Below, piece by piece: positions 1-10,002 of a DNA stretch of 64,000 bases. The notes under the pieces are model-generated. The model saw only the letters and a list, made by a program, of their open reading frames with translations, did no database searches and was not told the DNA's origin. The position numbers were made by a program, and so were the translations under genes. The first letter of the stretch is position 1. Every line of letters starts with the position of its first letter. Origin of the DNA: Deltaproteobacteria bacterium (GTDB taxonomy: Bacteria; Myxococcota; Myxococcia; Myxococcales; 40CM-4-68-19); NCBI GenBank assembly GCA_005879805.1, contig VBKL01000053.1, forward strand, positions 29,520 through 93,519, in the 5' to 3' direction.

Positions 1-162
1 GTCGTCCGGCGCTCGTCGGAGAACGGCGTCTACAACCACGGCCTCGCCACCTACGGAACCGGCGACAAGTTCGATCACCGCGCCGCGGAAGGATTCATCA
101 CCCTCCTCGGCCTCAGCCTCCACGAGTTCAGCCGCCTGCACGGCGGGGAAGAAGCTCCGTGA
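1..162 (+). CDS. argG: Argininosuccinate synthase, 3' end only
   Basis: This is the last 53 codons of a gene that begins before the window. The visible tail contains NHGLATYGTGDKFDHRAAEGF, which resembles the C-terminus of argininosuccinate synthases (citrulline + aspartate + ATP to argininosuccinate, cytoplasmic arginine pathway). Its TGA at 160-162 overlaps the GTG start of argH, so the two are translationally coupled. Gene order argG-argH-argF supports the call. Most of the enzyme, including the ATP-binding P-loop, lies outside the window, so the name rests on the tail and its neighbours. Confidence 0.8.
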   Translation, partial: VVRRSSENGVYNHGLATYGTGDKFDHRAAEGFITLLGLSLHEFSRLHGGEEAP

Positions 163-1592
163 TCGTCGCCAAGACCGAAGCGGCCGGGGAGCGATCGCTG
201 CTCCCCGAGGTGCTCGCTTTCACGAGCTCCCTGCCGCTCGATCGCAAACTCTTGCGCGAGGATCTGGTGGGGAGCCTCGCACACCTGACGATGCTGGCGC
301 GGACTGGCATCGTTCCGCGCGACGCGGCGCAAGCCATCCGTGAAGAGCTCTGCAAGATCTGGGCGGATGGCGAGCTATCTGCCGAGGAAGACGTCCACAT
401 GGCGGTCGAGGCTCGCATCGCCGCCCGCCTCGGCGAGCGTGCCGGGCTCCTCCACACGGCGCGGTCGCGCAACGATCAGGTGGCACTCGATCTGCGGCTG
501 CACGTGCGCGATCAATGCGCACGGTCGCTCGAGGAGATCGCGCTTCTCGCCAAAGCGCTCGCGGCTCGCGCCCGGGCCGAGCCGGAGACGGTCCTTCCTT
601 CCTACACCCACCGGCAGCGCGCCCAGCCCATCTCGCTCGCTTATCTTCTCTGCGGCTACGGGGCGATGTTCGTCCGCGACGCCGAGGCGCTGCGGTTCGT
701 CCTGCAGGGCTGCGGCGCGCTTCCGCTCGGCGTCGGCGCCATCGCCGGGACCTCGTTTCCCATCGACCGCGAGATGGTCCGCAAGCTGTTGCGCTTCGAG
801 CGGCTCACCTCCAACGGCCTCGACACGGTCGGCGATCGCGATTTCGCGCTCGACTTCGCCTACGCGACCGCGCGGTCGCTGCTCCATGCTTCGCGGGTCG
901 CGACGGACATGGTCGACTTCTCCAGCGCGGAGTTCGGCTACGCGCGCCTCGACGGCGACATCGCCTGCGGCTCCTCGATGATGCCGCAGAAGCGCAATCC
1001 GGACCTCTTCGAGATCATCCGCGGCAAGTCGGGCCAGGCAGTGGGAAACCTCACTTCGCTCCTCGTCACGCTGAAGGGCCTTCCCGGCGGCTACAACCGG
1101 GACCTCCAAGAAGACCGCGCTCCGCTCCTCGAGACGGGACCGTTGTTGACGTCGGTGCTCGGCATGCTCCGCCTCGGCCTCGAGCACGTGCGCTTCGATC
1201 CCGTCCGGACTCTCGCCGCGGTGGAGAGCGACTTCATGCAGGCGACCGATCTGGCCGAGGCGCTCGCCCAGAAGGGCGTCCCGTTCCGGACCGCCTACCA
1301 GGCCGTCGGACGGCTGGTGCGGGCTTGCCAGGAACGCGGCCTTCCGCTCGCGAAAGCGACGCCGGAGATGGCCCGCGAAGCGGACCCGCGCATCGACGCC
1401 GAGGTGCTGCGCGCCTGCGATCCTCGCGCTTCCATCGGCCGCAAGCGGAACGCGGGCGGCACCGGCCCCGACTCGGTGCAGGCGCAAATCGCGGCCCTGG
1501 AGGCCGATGCCGAAAAAGCCTCCGCCGCCGCGAAAGCCGTCCCGCGACTCGACGACCTCTTCTCCGACCTGTCGAAAACGGAGTTGCGATGA
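159..1592 (+). CDS. argH: Argininosuccinate lyase
   Basis: A 477-residue cytoplasmic enzyme that splits argininosuccinate into arginine and fumarate, the last step of arginine synthesis. The fumarase/aspartase superfamily signature SSMMPQKRNPD begins near residue 272, and the YTHRQRAQP segment carries the conserved catalytic-region histidine. Length fits the family (about 460-480). The start is GTG at 159 overlapping the argG stop (GTGA), and its own stop overlaps the argF ATG (ATGA), so argGHF is one operon. No defect is visible. Confidence 0.96.
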   Translation: MIVAKTEAAGERSLLPEVLAFTSSLPLDRKLLREDLVGSLAHLTMLARTGIVPRDAAQAIREELCKIWADGELSAEEDVHMAVEARIAARLGERAGLLHTARSRNDQVALDLRLHVRDQCARSLEEIALLAKALAARARAEPETVLPSYTHRQRAQPISLAYLLCGYGAMFVRDAEALRFVLQGCGALPLGVGAIAGTSFPIDREMVRKLLRFERLTSNGLDTVGDRDFALDFAYATARSLLHASRVATDMVDFSSAEFGYARLDGDIACGSSMMPQKRNPDLFEIIRGKSGQAVGNLTSLLVTLKGLPGGYNRDLQEDRAPLLETGPLLTSVLGMLRLGLEHVRFDPVRTLAAVESDFMQATDLAEALAQKGVPFRTAYQAVGRLVRACQERGLPLAKATPEMAREADPRIDAEVLRACDPRASIGRKRNAGGTGPDSVQAQIAALEADAEKASAAAKAVPRLDDLFSDLSKTELR

Positions 1593-2479
1593 AGCGCGAT
1601 TTCTTGCGGCTCTCGGACTTCACCGCCAGCGAGTACACGGCGCTGTTCCGGCGGGCCGCCGAGCTGAAGGCGGCGCGGGCCAGCGGGCAGATCGTCCGCA
1701 CGCTGACCGCCAAGACCTTGCTCCTGCTGTTCGAGAAGAACTCGACGCGCACCCGGCTCTCCTTCGAGGCGGCGATCGGACAGCTGGGCGGGACGGCGAT
1801 CACCTTGCCGATGCAGGAATCGCAGGTCTCGCGCGGCGAAACGCTCGCCGACACAGCCGCGGTCGCCTCGCGCTACGTCGACGCCATCGTCTACCGCACG
1901 CACGGCGACGACCGGCTCCGCGAGCTGGCGAAGAGCGCCACCGTCCCCGTCATCAACGGCCTGAGCGACGGCGGACATCCGGTGCAGATCCTCGCCGACC
2001 TCTTCACGGTCACCGAACGGTTCGGATCGCTGCGCGGCCGGATCATCGCCTGGGTCGGCGACGGCGCCTCGAACATGGCGCTTTCCTGGATCGAGGCGGC
2101 GCCCATTTTCGGGTTCACGCTGCGTATCAGCGCTCCCGAGGGGTTCCGCCCCCCCAAGGCCGGTATTTTCGAGACCGTGAACGACCCGTCCGTAGCGGTA
2201 CGGGGTGCCCACGTGGTCACCACCGACGTCTGGGTCAGCATGGGGCAGGAGAAGGAAGCGGCCGAAAGGAAACGCGCTTTTTCCGGGTATTGCGTGGACG
2301 AGGCCCTCCTTGGGCGGGCGCTGCCCGAGGCAATCGTTTTGCACTGCCTTCCGGCGCATCGCGGCGAGGAGATCACCGCGGGCGTCCTCGACGGGCCGCG
2401 TTCCGCCGTCCTCGACGAGGCGGAGAACCGGATGCACGTGCAGAAGGCGCTGCTCGAAGCGCTCTTGCTGCGCCGCTGA
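1589..2479 (+). CDS. argF: Ornithine carbamoyltransferase
   Basis: Transfers a carbamoyl group from carbamoyl phosphate to ornithine to give citrulline. The 296-residue protein has the carbamoyl-phosphate loop STRTR at residues 52-56, the HPVQILADL segment and the ornithine-loop HCLPAH near residue 252, which together separate it from aspartate carbamoyltransferase. The ATG at 1589 overlaps the argH stop; the frame is open further upstream inside argH, but the protein matches the family only from this ATG. Its substrate comes from CarAB, encoded elsewhere in this window. Confidence 0.95.
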   Translation: MKRDFLRLSDFTASEYTALFRRAAELKAARASGQIVRTLTAKTLLLLFEKNSTRTRLSFEAAIGQLGGTAITLPMQESQVSRGETLADTAAVASRYVDAIVYRTHGDDRLRELAKSATVPVINGLSDGGHPVQILADLFTVTERFGSLRGRIIAWVGDGASNMALSWIEAAPIFGFTLRISAPEGFRPPKAGIFETVNDPSVAVRGAHVVTTDVWVSMGQEKEAAERKRAFSGYCVDEALLGRALPEAIVLHCLPAHRGEEITAGVLDGPRSAVLDEAENRMHVQKALLEALLLRR

Positions 2480-2527
2480 AACGTTCGGCTTGCGGCCGGG
2501 AGCGGCGATCCGTTAGCTTCCGTGCCC

Positions 2528-3616
2528 ATGAACCGACGCGAATTCCTCGGTGGTGCGGCCGTCCTGGCAACGTTCCCCTGGCGCCGGCTGCTCGCGGATG
2601 ACGTTCAGTCCTCCCAAGCGCCCTGGCGCACCTTCGAGACCACGACCCGCGTCGAAGTAGTGAAGCCCGAGGGCATCTCGCGCGTCTGGCTGCCCTTGCC
2701 GATGGGCGGAGACACCGACTGGCAGCGCGCCCTCGGCAATACCTGGAACGGCAACGCGAAGAAGATGGAGGCGGTCAAGGTCGGCAGGGAATCCGCGGCG
2801 ATGCTCTATGCCGAGTGGGCCTCCGGTAGCGAGTCGCCCTTCGTCGAGCTGAAGAGCAAGTTCACGACGCGCGATCGCGCGGTGGATCTCAGCGCGGCGC
2901 GGGCGTCGGCACCGCAACTGAGCAAGGAAGAGATCGCGCTGTATACCGCGCCGACCGAGTACATCCCTTGCGACGGTCTCATCCGGGAGACGGCGCTCAT
3001 GCGCGCCGCCAAGGGCGCCCAGACCGACCTCGAGAAGGGCCGCGCCATCTACGAATGGATCGTGCAGCACACGGCCCGCGATCCGAAGACCAAGGGTTGC
3101 GGGACCGGAAACGTCAAGGCGATGCTCGAAAGCGGCAATCTCGGCGGCAAGTGCGCCGACCTGAACGGCCTCTTCGTGGGAATGTGCCGCTCGCTCGGCA
3201 TTCCCGCGCGCGACGTCTACGGAATCCGCGTCGCCAGCTCGAAGCTCGGCTACAAGAGCCTGGGCGCGAACACTTCGACCATCACCAAGGCGCAGCACTG
3301 CCGCGCGGAGTTCTTCGCCGAGGGAATCGGCTGGGTGCCGGTCGATCCCGCCGACGTGCGCAAGGTGATGCTGGAGGAGCCTCCCGGGAACCTGCCGCTG
3401 CAGGACGCGAAGGTGGAAGCCGCCCACAAGCGTCTGTTCGGCTCCTGGGAGATGAACTGGCTCGCCTTGAACACCGCCCAGGACGTCGTCCTCCCCAATT
3501 CGAAGGGTCCCAAGCTCCCGTTCTTCATGTATCCGAACGGTGAGTCGGGCGGAGAGCGGCTCGACTCGCTGGAGCCCGACAAGTTCAAGTACGCCATCAC
3601 CGCCGCCGAGGTGTGA
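2528..3616 (+). CDS. Secreted transglutaminase-like cysteine protein
   Basis: About 362 residues. The N-terminus NRREFLGGAAVLATF is a twin-arginine type export signal, so the protein is probably periplasmic or lipid-anchored. A transglutaminase-like core follows: Cys in GGKCADLNG, His in KAQHCRAEF and Asp in VPVDPADV form the expected Cys-His-Asp triad in order. Such domains act as peptidases or amidases rather than true transglutaminases in many bacteria; the substrate is unknown. ATG at 2528 is preferred over the in-frame GTG at 2522 because it places the twin Arg at residues 3-4. The stop overlaps the next gene, a TlpA-like thioredoxin, so the two are probably co-expressed. Confidence 0.82.
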   Translation: MNRREFLGGAAVLATFPWRRLLADDVQSSQAPWRTFETTTRVEVVKPEGISRVWLPLPMGGDTDWQRALGNTWNGNAKKMEAVKVGRESAAMLYAEWASGSESPFVELKSKFTTRDRAVDLSAARASAPQLSKEEIALYTAPTEYIPCDGLIRETALMRAAKGAQTDLEKGRAIYEWIVQHTARDPKTKGCGTGNVKAMLESGNLGGKCADLNGLFVGMCRSLGIPARDVYGIRVASSKLGYKSLGANTSTITKAQHCRAEFFAEGIGWVPVDPADVRKVMLEEPPGNLPLQDAKVEAAHKRLFGSWEMNWLALNTAQDVVLPNSKGPKLPFFMYPNGESGGERLDSLEPDKFKYAITAAEV

Positions 3617-4083
3617 TGGCGCTCGTCGTCGCCGCGCTCCTCGCCGCGGCGCCGCCGCTCCACTTGAAGGACACGACCGGCGCCCCGCACCGCCTCTCCG
3701 ATTACCGGGGCAAGGTGGTGCTGGTGAATTTCTGGGCGACGTGGTGCGAGCCGTGCCGCGAGGAGCTCCCCAGCATCGAGCGCCTCCGCGCCGCTCTCGC
3801 GGACCGGCGGTTCGCGGTGCTCGCGGTACAGATGGGCGGCAGCCCGCGGACGGCGCGCGACATCGCCGCCACGCTCGGGCTGCACTTCCCGTTGCTCATG
3901 GACGGCGACTCGAGCGCGTCGGCGGCGTGGAAGGTGAACGTGCTGCCGACGAGCTTCCTCGTCGGTCCGGACGGCGTGGTCGCGCTGAGCCACGTCGGCG
4001 AAGTGGACTGGTCGAGCGGCGAATGGCGCCGAAAGGTCGAGGCGCTGCTGCCGCGCATCGAGAAGCGGGCCCGCAGGCAATAG
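3616..4083 (+). CDS. TlpA-like thiol-disulfide oxidoreductase
   Basis: A 155-residue thioredoxin-fold protein with an N-terminal hydrophobic export segment and the redox motif WCEPC (Cys 44 and 47). The framework VNFWATWCEPCREELP and the later VLPTSFLVGPDG cis-proline region are typical of periplasmic TlpA/ResA-type reductants used in cytochrome c maturation or protein thiol repair. The ATG at 3616 shares a base with the stop of the transglutaminase gene (TGATG); a GTG at 3613 is an alternative that adds one residue. It converges on a membrane protein with a C-x4-C pair. The specific partner is not known. Confidence 0.85.
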   Translation: MALVVAALLAAAPPLHLKDTTGAPHRLSDYRGKVVLVNFWATWCEPCREELPSIERLRAALADRRFAVLAVQMGGSPRTARDIAATLGLHFPLLMDGDSSASAAWKVNVLPTSFLVGPDGVVALSHVGEVDWSSGEWRRKVEALLPRIEKRARRQ

Positions 4084-4090
4084 CGCCGGC

Positions 4091-4768
4091 TCAGGCCGGG
4101 TGCGGTTCGGCGCTCCCGACCCGCCATCCCAGCCAGATCACCGCCACGGCCATCAGCGCGATGACCAGGGCGCTGCTGATGCGCGAGAGCGTGGCGAAGA
4201 GCGAGAGCGTGCCGCCGGGAAGTCCCGTGAAGGCGAGGCCGACCATGGGAAGCACCGGGGCGCCGCAGCCCGCCAGCGAGCAGGGCCCCACGGTGAGCCC
4301 GAAGGCGCCGGTCATGACTCCCAGGAGCCCGGCAGGTCGCGCGGCCCCGGACACGCCCGCCTGGGTCGTCATTGGCTGGTGCCGGCCATACGACCAGAGC
4401 GCGAAGTAGGCGCCGAAAACCAGGGCCGTGCAGAGGATCCGCGCGATGGTCGGGACGTCGATGATGAATCCCCAGTCGATCCCTTCGGTCCCGTCGGCGC
4501 TCGCCCAGGCGATGGTCAGGTGGGACAGGAAGTCGAGCTTGGCCGAGAGCGGCTGGTCCGAGCCGATGTAATCGGGCAAGCGCCGGAGCCAGGGGTTGAA
4601 GGTGAAGAAGTCGGCCGGCCGTCGGACCAGCGACAGGAGGGCCACCGGCGCGACCAGATTGAAGACCGCGACGGCGGCCGCTACCCCGAGGAGCACCCCG
4701 GCCCGGGAACGCACCGCAGCGGAGATTCCGCGGCGCGTCTGCGCAATCGCGGTCGAGGCCGTGGTCAT
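4091..4768 (-). CDS. Polytopic membrane protein with C-x4-C pair
   Basis: A 225-residue integral membrane protein with about five hydrophobic segments. The fourth contains GPCSLAGCGAPVLPMVG, a Cys-x4-Cys pair followed by proline, loosely reminiscent of the cysteine-proline helices of CcdA/DsbD thiol transporters, though family membership cannot be shown here. The convergent TlpA-like gene makes a redox role possible. The start is taken at ATG 4768 because the frame upstream runs through a dispersed repeat whose sense strand ends exactly at this ATG and supplies a GGAG 8 nt upstream. Function is unassigned. Confidence 0.6.
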   Translation of the reverse strand: MTTASTAIAQTRRGISAAVRSRAGVLLGVAAAVAVFNLVAPVALLSLVRRPADFFTFNPWLRRLPDYIGSDQPLSAKLDFLSHLTIAWASADGTEGIDWGFIIDVPTIARILCTALVFGAYFALWSYGRHQPMTTQAGVSGAARPAGLLGVMTGAFGLTVGPCSLAGCGAPVLPMVGLAFTGLPGGTLSLFATLSRISSALVIALMAVAVIWLGWRVGSAEPHPA

Positions 4769-4818
4769 CGTATGCTCCGGCCTGCGGCCCGCCCGTCGCA
4801 GGCACAGCCCGCTCCTCC
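4769..4818 (-). repeat. Dispersed start-proximal element, copy 1
   Basis: A 50-bp copy of an element also found at 9951-10002 and 27606-27657. On the plus strand it begins CGTATGCTCCG and ends GCCCGCTCCTCC. In the sense of the minus-strand membrane gene it ends directly at the ATG and carries GGAG 8 nt upstream of it. This copy has a 2-nt deletion relative to copy 2 but allows a perfect 7-bp stem, GCCTGCG with CGCAGGC. Repetition is directly visible; function is unknown. Confidence 0.8.
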
Positions 4819-5006
4819 ATCGAGGCGATGAGCCTATCCGAGGAGGGCTTGGATGGCCACGGAAACCGGCGCCACTGGCGCCGATCCTCGCAGTCGGGGC
4901 GACCCGGGACCCACACCGGCGCCCCCGGCGCCACACGACCACTGGCTGGCCCCCAATGGTTTGAAGACATAGCAAGGCGCCTCTCTCGTGTAGAGTCGAC
5001 CCTGCC

Positions 5007-6323
5007 GTGCGAGCTCCGTTGTCCCGATCGCCGCTCCTTCCCTACGCGGAAGAATTGGAACCGTTGCAGCGCCGGGCGCTGCGCACGGCCTGCCTCATCG
5101 CGGCATTCTGCATCGTCGCCTTCTCCGCGCTCGATCGGGTGCTGGCGCCCGCAGCCTGGCTGAGTCTTCTCGGGCTCCGCGCGATCGCCGGAGCGTTGCT
5201 TCTCGGCATCGAGCGGTGGCTGCGCAACGAGCGGGCCCGATTCGAGCCCGCCGTCGCGGCGGTGATCTTCGTCCTCGCCACCACGCTGTCGGCCGGGACC
5301 CTCAGAACGGGCGGGGTGCACTCCCCGTATCCCTACTCGGCGCTGCTCATCATCCTCGGGACCTCGATCCTCCTGCCTCTCCGCCCGGTGCAGGCGGCGT
5401 GGATCCACCTGGAGATGATCGGCATCACCCTTCTTCCGCTCGTACCGCTGGCCGTCACTCGCGAGGACCATCTCGCCCTGGCCGCGCGCGCCTCGTTCCT
5501 CGTCTGCGGCGTCCTGCTCGGCGTAGCGGGTACGCACGTCCACGACGGCCTTCGCCGTCGCGAGCACCTCGCGCGCGCGGAGTTCGCCCGGCACGTCGGC
5601 CTCGTCAATCTCGGCACGCTCGCCGGCGGGCTGGCGCACGAGCTGTCCAATCCTCTCTCCGCGCTGTCGGCGCAGCTCGAGCTGCTCGAGCTCGAGCTTC
5701 CCGTCGCCCACCGCGACCTGGTCGGCGACGCGCAGGGCTCCGTCTCGCGCATGCGGTCGGTGATCGAAGCGATGCGCCGGGGCGCCCGGTTCTCGGACGA
5801 CGAGCAGCGCGAGGTCGATCTGCCGCTCGAGATCGAAGGGTCGCTGGTACTGTTCACCGGCCGCCTCGATCGCCGCGTGCAGATCGTCCGCGAATTCGGC
5901 GACCTTCCCCCGGTCCGGTGCCAGCCGACGCTCATCGGCCAGGTGCTCGTCAACCTCGTCGCCAACGCGGCCGACGCCCTGCAGGGCCGGCCCGGAGCGC
6001 GGATCGCGCTGCGCACGCTCTGCGCCAACGGCCAGGCCGTCGTCGAGGTCGAAGACAACGGACCGGGCGTTCCCGCCGATCAGCGCGACAAGATTTTTGA
6101 ACCATTCGTCTCCACCAAGGGCGCTGCCGGCAACGGCCTGGGGCTCTGGATCTCCGCGGAAATCGCCCGGCGTCACGGTGGAAGCCTGACGGTGGACGCG
6201 GCGCGCGGCGGAGGAGCCCTGTTCCGGCTGACGCTGCCAATCCGCCGGAACCCCGCGAAGATCGACGAGGAGCGCGCCGAGCGACACTCGGCCGCATCGC
6301 CCCGCCCGGCGACGACTCACTGA
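5007..6323 (+). CDS. Membrane-bound sensor histidine kinase
   Basis: A 438-residue two-component kinase. The first ~175 residues hold five or six hydrophobic segments forming a membrane sensor without an obvious extracytoplasmic domain. The dimerisation/phosphoacceptor box is LAHELSNPLSAL with His 211. The ATPase core shows N-box VLVNLVANAADAL, G1 DNGPGV, F-box FEPFVSTK and G2 GNGLGLW. A 20-residue basic tail follows. No response regulator is adjacent, so it is an orphan kinase and its partner is unknown. The start is GTG at 5007. It is divergent from the Cys-pair membrane protein; the 188 bp between repeat copy 1 and this start show no other recognised feature. Confidence 0.9.
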   Translation: MRAPLSRSPLLPYAEELEPLQRRALRTACLIAAFCIVAFSALDRVLAPAAWLSLLGLRAIAGALLLGIERWLRNERARFEPAVAAVIFVLATTLSAGTLRTGGVHSPYPYSALLIILGTSILLPLRPVQAAWIHLEMIGITLLPLVPLAVTREDHLALAARASFLVCGVLLGVAGTHVHDGLRRREHLARAEFARHVGLVNLGTLAGGLAHELSNPLSALSAQLELLELELPVAHRDLVGDAQGSVSRMRSVIEAMRRGARFSDDEQREVDLPLEIEGSLVLFTGRLDRRVQIVREFGDLPPVRCQPTLIGQVLVNLVANAADALQGRPGARIALRTLCANGQAVVEVEDNGPGVPADQRDKIFEPFVSTKGAAGNGLGLWISAEIARRHGGSLTVDAARGGGALFRLTLPIRRNPAKIDEERAERHSAASPRPATTH

Positions 6324-6384
6324 ACCCGTGGTATGTAGACGGTCCTACGAGATCGAACGATTCCCGCCCATCCCGGAGTCATGA

Positions 6385-6753
6385 GTGGCATCCATCGCGG
6401 ATATCGTGACCGATTACCAGGCCGCCAAGAAGGCCTATGAGAACGCTGCCTTTCGCGCGCGCGACTTCGCGGGCGTCCCCTGGACGGGGCAATCGCTGGA
6501 AATCGCCGGACGGGCGGTGAAGGCCGCAGCGAACGCCGTCCAGGCCGCGCGGCTCGCCGCCGAAGCGCGCGACAAGCTCGGGCCCGAGATGACGGAGAAG
6601 CTCCTCGAAGCAGCCTGCGCGGCCGCGACGTTTGCCGCCGACGCGGCCAAGCGGGCCTGCGGGCTCACCGTCGAGGTGGCGATCCCCGCTTCCGCCGAAG
6701 GGGCAAGTCGAACTACTTCGCGGCCTGGTAATCCTGCAGCGCCTTCACCGTGA
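6385..6753 (+). CDS. Small Ala-rich hypothetical protein
   Basis: A predicted 122-residue alanine- and lysine-rich, probably alpha-helical protein with no signal peptide. Residues 1-110 have a plausible composition (repeated A-A-x-A heptad-like spacing). The last ~14 codons run into the convergent carB gene (41-bp tail-to-tail overlap) and may be junk. The start is GTG at 6385; an ATG five bases upstream is in another frame. I do not recognise a family. It follows the histidine kinase by 61 bp and could be in its transcript. Confidence 0.45.
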   Translation: MASIADIVTDYQAAKKAYENAAFRARDFAGVPWTGQSLEIAGRAVKAAANAVQAARLAAEARDKLGPEMTEKLLEAACAAATFAADAAKRACGLTVEVAIPASAEGASRTTSRPGNPAAPSP

Positions 6754-9700
6754 GCGGTCCCTGCTGCAGCGCCTCGATGGCGGCGACCGCCGCGCGGCAG
6801 CTGGTCAGCGCCGTGAAATACGGAATCCCGTGCATCAGCGTCTCGCGACGGATGCTGTAGCTGTCGGCGATCGCCTGCTTGCCCGAAGTGGTGTTGAAGA
6901 CGAGCGAGATCTCGCCGTCGATGATCTTGTCGACGATGTGCGGGCGGCCCTCGGCGACCTTGAGCACCGGCGTCGCGGGGACGCCCTTCTCGCGCAAATA
7001 GCGCGCCGTGCCGCTCGTCGCGACGATCTCGAAACTGCACGCCACCAGCCGCCGCGCCAGGTCGACGATGCCCGCCTTGTCCTCGTCGCGAACGGAGATG
7101 AACACCTTCCCGCGCACCGGCAATCCGTTCCCGGCCGCGATCTGCGCTTTCGCGAAAGCACGCGCGAACGAGTCATCGATGCCCATCACCTCGCCCGTCG
7201 ACCGCATCTCCGGGCCGAGAATGGTGTCGGCGCGCGAGAAGCGGTGGAAGGGAAAGACCGCTTCCTTCACGCTCAGGTGCTTCGGCACGAAGGTCTTGTC
7301 GATCCTCTGATCGGCCAGCGACTTTCCCACCGCGCAGAGCGCCGCGACTTTCGCCCAGGGAATACCGGTCGCCTTGCCGACGAAGGGAACCGTCCGCGAA
7401 GCGCGCGGGTTGGCCTCGAGGATGTAGATGCGGCCGCCCTGCACGGCGAACTGCACGTTCATCAGGCCGACGACGCGCAGATGCCGCGCGAGGGCCATGG
7501 CCTGCCGCGAGATCTCCTCGATGGTCCTGGCGTCGAGGCTGAAGGGCGGCAGGCAGCAAGCTGAGTCTCCCGAGTGGATTCCCGCCTCCTCGATATGCTC
7601 CATCACCCCGCAGACCACGTACCGTTCGCCGTCGCCGACGCAGTCGACGTCGACCTCGATGGCGTCCTTGAGGAAGCGGTCGATGAGGATCGGTCGCTCC
7701 TCGGAAGCTTCCACGGCCTCGGTCGCGTAGGTAGTGAGGCCCTCGTCGTCGTGCACCACCTGCATCGCCCGGCCGCCGAGCACGAAGCTCGGCCGCACCA
7801 TCACCGGGTAGCCGATGCGTTGCGCGGTGGCGAGCGCCTCGTCGCGCGAGTGCGCAACGCCGTTCTCGGGTTGCAGCAATCGCAGATCTTCGACGACGCG
7901 GGCGAAGCGCTCGCGGTCTTCGGCGGCGTCGATGGCCTCGACGCTGGTCCCGAGGATCTTGATGCCGGCGTCGAGCAGGCCCTGCGCGAGCTTGAGCGGC
8001 GTCTGCCCACCGAACTGGACGATGGCCCCGATCGGCTTCTCGACGCGCGCGATTTCCACCACGTCCTCGAGCGTGAGCGGCTCGAAGTAGAGGCGATCGC
8101 TCGTGTCGTAATCGGTGGAGACCGTCTCGGGGTTGCAATTGACCATGAGGGTCTCGAACCCCGCCTCGCGCAGCGCGAACGAAGCCTGCACGCAGCAGTA
8201 ATCGAACTCCACGCCCTGGCCGATGCGGTTCGGCCCGGACCCGAGGATGAGCACCTTCTTGCGCGCGTCGGGGCGCACCTCGTCCTCGTCCTCATAGGAG
8301 GAATAGAGGTACGGCGTGTTGGCCTCGAATTCCGCGGCGCAGGTATCGACGCGTTTGAAGACGGGATGGAGCTTCTGCGCCTCCCGCTGCCTGGTCACCT
8401 CCGACTCGGACCGGCGCGTCAGCCGCGCGAGCCGCTTGTCGGAGAACCCGAGCCGTTTCCATTGGACCAGGTCGGGAATCGCGGCGCCGCGCGGGGCGCG
8501 GGCGATCTCCTCCTCGGCCTGGACGAGCGCCTCGATCTCGCGGAGGAACCAGGGATCGATGGCGGAAAGCTGCGTCAGTTCCTGGGTGGACAGGCCCGCC
8601 CGGTAGGCCTCGGCCACCCAGAAGATGCGATCCGGCGTGGCCGTCTTCACCTGGCTGCGGATGCGAGCCTCGTCCTGCGCCGTGTACGGAGCGCGCGGAC
8701 CATCGCGGCCGAGCGGGCTCGCAAGCCCCGCCGTTCCATTCTCCAAGGACCGCAGCGCCTTCTGCAGCGCCTGGGAGAAGGTGCGGCCGATCGACATCAC
8801 CTCGCCCACCGACTTCATGCTGGTGGTGAGGGTCCGATCGGCGTGCGGGAACTTCTCGAAGTTGAAGCGCGGGATCTTGACTACGCAGTAATCGATGGCG
8901 GGCTCGAACGAGCTGGGCGTCGACTTGGTGATGTCGTTCTGGATCTCGTCGAGCGTGTAGCCGACGGCGAGCTTGGCGGCGATGCGCGCGATGGGAAATC
9001 CCGTCGCCTTGCTGGCGAGCGCGGAGCTGCGCGAGACGCGCGGGTTCATCTCGATGACGACGATGCGCCCGTCCCGGGGGTTCACGCCGAACTGGATGTT
9101 GGAGCCGCCCGTCTCGACGCCGATGGCGCGGATCACCTTGCGGGCGAGATCGCGCATGTGCTGGTACTCGACGTCGGAGAGCGTCTGCTGGGGAGCGACG
9201 GTGATCGAGTCGCCGGTGTGGACGCCCATCGGGTCGACGTTCTCGATCGAGCAGATGATGACGACGTTGTCCTTGTTGTCGCGCATCACCTCGAGCTCGA
9301 ATTCCTTCCAGCCGAGAACGCTCTCCTCGATGAGCACCTCGTGGACCGGGCTGTAGGAGAGCGCCCGCGCGCCGATGTCCTGGAGCTCGTCGCGGTTGTA
9401 GGCGATGCCGCCGCCTAGGCCGCCGAGGGTGAAGCTCGGCCGCAGGATCAAGGGAAAGCCCAGCTCGCCTCCGTAGCGGACCACGTCGTCGAGACTGCGG
9501 GCGACGCCGCTCTTCGGGACGTCGACCCCGATGGCGGTCATCGTGTCCTTGAAGCGCTGGCGGTCCTCGGCCTTCTCGATGGCGTCGAGCTGCGCTCCGA
9601 TGAGCTGGGTCCCGTAGCGCGCCAGCACGCCCTCTTTGGCGAGGCGGACGGCGAGGTTCAGCGCGGTCTGTCCGCCGAGCGTAGGAAGGACGGCGTCCGG

Positions 9701-9946
9701 CCGCTCGACGGCCAGGATGCGCTCGGCCGCTTCCACGGTGATGGGCTCGATATACGTGCGGTCGGCCCACTCGGCGTCGGTCATGATCGTCGCCGGGTTG
9801 GAGTTGAGCAGGATGGTGCGATACCCCTCCTCGCGCAGCGCCTTGAGGGCCTGCACTCCGGAGTAGTCGAATTCGCACGCCTGCCCGATGACGATGGGGC
9901 CGGAGCCCAGGAGCAGGATGGACCTGAGGTCGGTTCTTCTGGGCAT
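6713..9946 (-). CDS. carB: Carbamoyl-phosphate synthase large subunit
   Basis: A full-length 1077-residue subunit that makes carbamoyl phosphate from bicarbonate, ATP and ammonia supplied by CarA. It starts [20 protein letters not shown], contains two ATP-grasp halves (a second nucleotide-binding start, [17 protein letters not shown], lies near residue 560), and ends in an MGS-like allosteric domain ([14 protein letters not shown] onwards). The product feeds both ArgF and PyrB. It is unlinked to carA (22.1 kb), which is tolerated in many genomes. A dispersed repeat lies 4 nt upstream of the ATG and provides the GGAG ribosome-binding site. Confidence 0.97.
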   Translation of the reverse strand: MPRRTDLRSILLLGSGPIVIGQACEFDYSGVQALKALREEGYRTILLNSNPATIMTDAEWADRTYIEPITVEAAERILAVERPDAVLPTLGGQTALNLAVRLAKEGVLARYGTQLIGAQLDAIEKAEDRQRFKDTMTAIGVDVPKSGVARSLDDVVRYGGELGFPLILRPSFTLGGLGGGIAYNRDELQDIGARALSYSPVHEVLIEESVLGWKEFELEVMRDNKDNVVIICSIENVDPMGVHTGDSITVAPQQTLSDVEYQHMRDLARKVIRAIGVETGGSNIQFGVNPRDGRIVVIEMNPRVSRSSALASKATGFPIARIAAKLAVGYTLDEIQNDITKSTPSSFEPAIDYCVVKIPRFNFEKFPHADRTLTTSMKSVGEVMSIGRTFSQALQKALRSLENGTAGLASPLGRDGPRAPYTAQDEARIRSQVKTATPDRIFWVAEAYRAGLSTQELTQLSAIDPWFLREIEALVQAEEEIARAPRGAAIPDLVQWKRLGFSDKRLARLTRRSESEVTRQREAQKLHPVFKRVDTCAAEFEANTPYLYSSYEDEDEVRPDARKKVLILGSGPNRIGQGVEFDYCCVQASFALREAGFETLMVNCNPETVSTDYDTSDRLYFEPLTLEDVVEIARVEKPIGAIVQFGGQTPLKLAQGLLDAGIKILGTSVEAIDAAEDRERFARVVEDLRLLQPENGVAHSRDEALATAQRIGYPVMVRPSFVLGGRAMQVVHDDEGLTTYATEAVEASEERPILIDRFLKDAIEVDVDCVGDGERYVVCGVMEHIEEAGIHSGDSACCLPPFSLDARTIEEISRQAMALARHLRVVGLMNVQFAVQGGRIYILEANPRASRTVPFVGKATGIPWAKVAALCAVGKSLADQRIDKTFVPKHLSVKEAVFPFHRFSRADTILGPEMRSTGEVMGIDDSFARAFAKAQIAAGNGLPVRGKVFISVRDEDKAGIVDLARRLVACSFEIVATSGTARYLREKGVPATPVLKVAEGRPHIVDKIIDGEISLVFNTTSGKQAIADSYSIRRETLMHGIPYFTALTSCRAAVAAIEALQQGPLTVKALQDYQAAK

Positions 9947-9950
9947 CTAC

Positions 9951-10002
9951 CGTATGCTCCGCCCTGCGGGCTCCGCCCGTCGCAGGCAAAGCCCGCTCCT
10001 CC
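9951..10002 (-). repeat. Dispersed start-proximal element, copy 2
   Basis: A 52-bp copy, plus strand beginning CGTATGCTCCGCCCTGCGGG and ending GCCCGCTCCTCC. In carB sense, GCGGGCT can pair with AGCCCGC (7 bp, 17-nt loop), or alternatively CCTGCG with CGCAGG (6 bp); the two stems exclude each other. A short GCCC-GCA-GGGC hairpin is also possible and leaves the downstream GGAG free. The element ends 4 nt before the carB ATG. It differs from copy 3 at 4 of 52 positions. Confidence 0.85.

Noticed and set aside
3702..6320. Very long minus-strand open frame covering the TlpA-like, membrane and kinase genes
   Set aside because: It is antisense to well-supported genes, Arg-rich, and has no recognisable domain; high GC content makes such frames common.
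6411..6731. Inverted match GATTACCAGGCCGC in the small gene at 6385 and the end of carB
   Set aside because: A 14-base match is expected by chance several times in 64 kb, and both copies lie in coding sequence for DYQAA.
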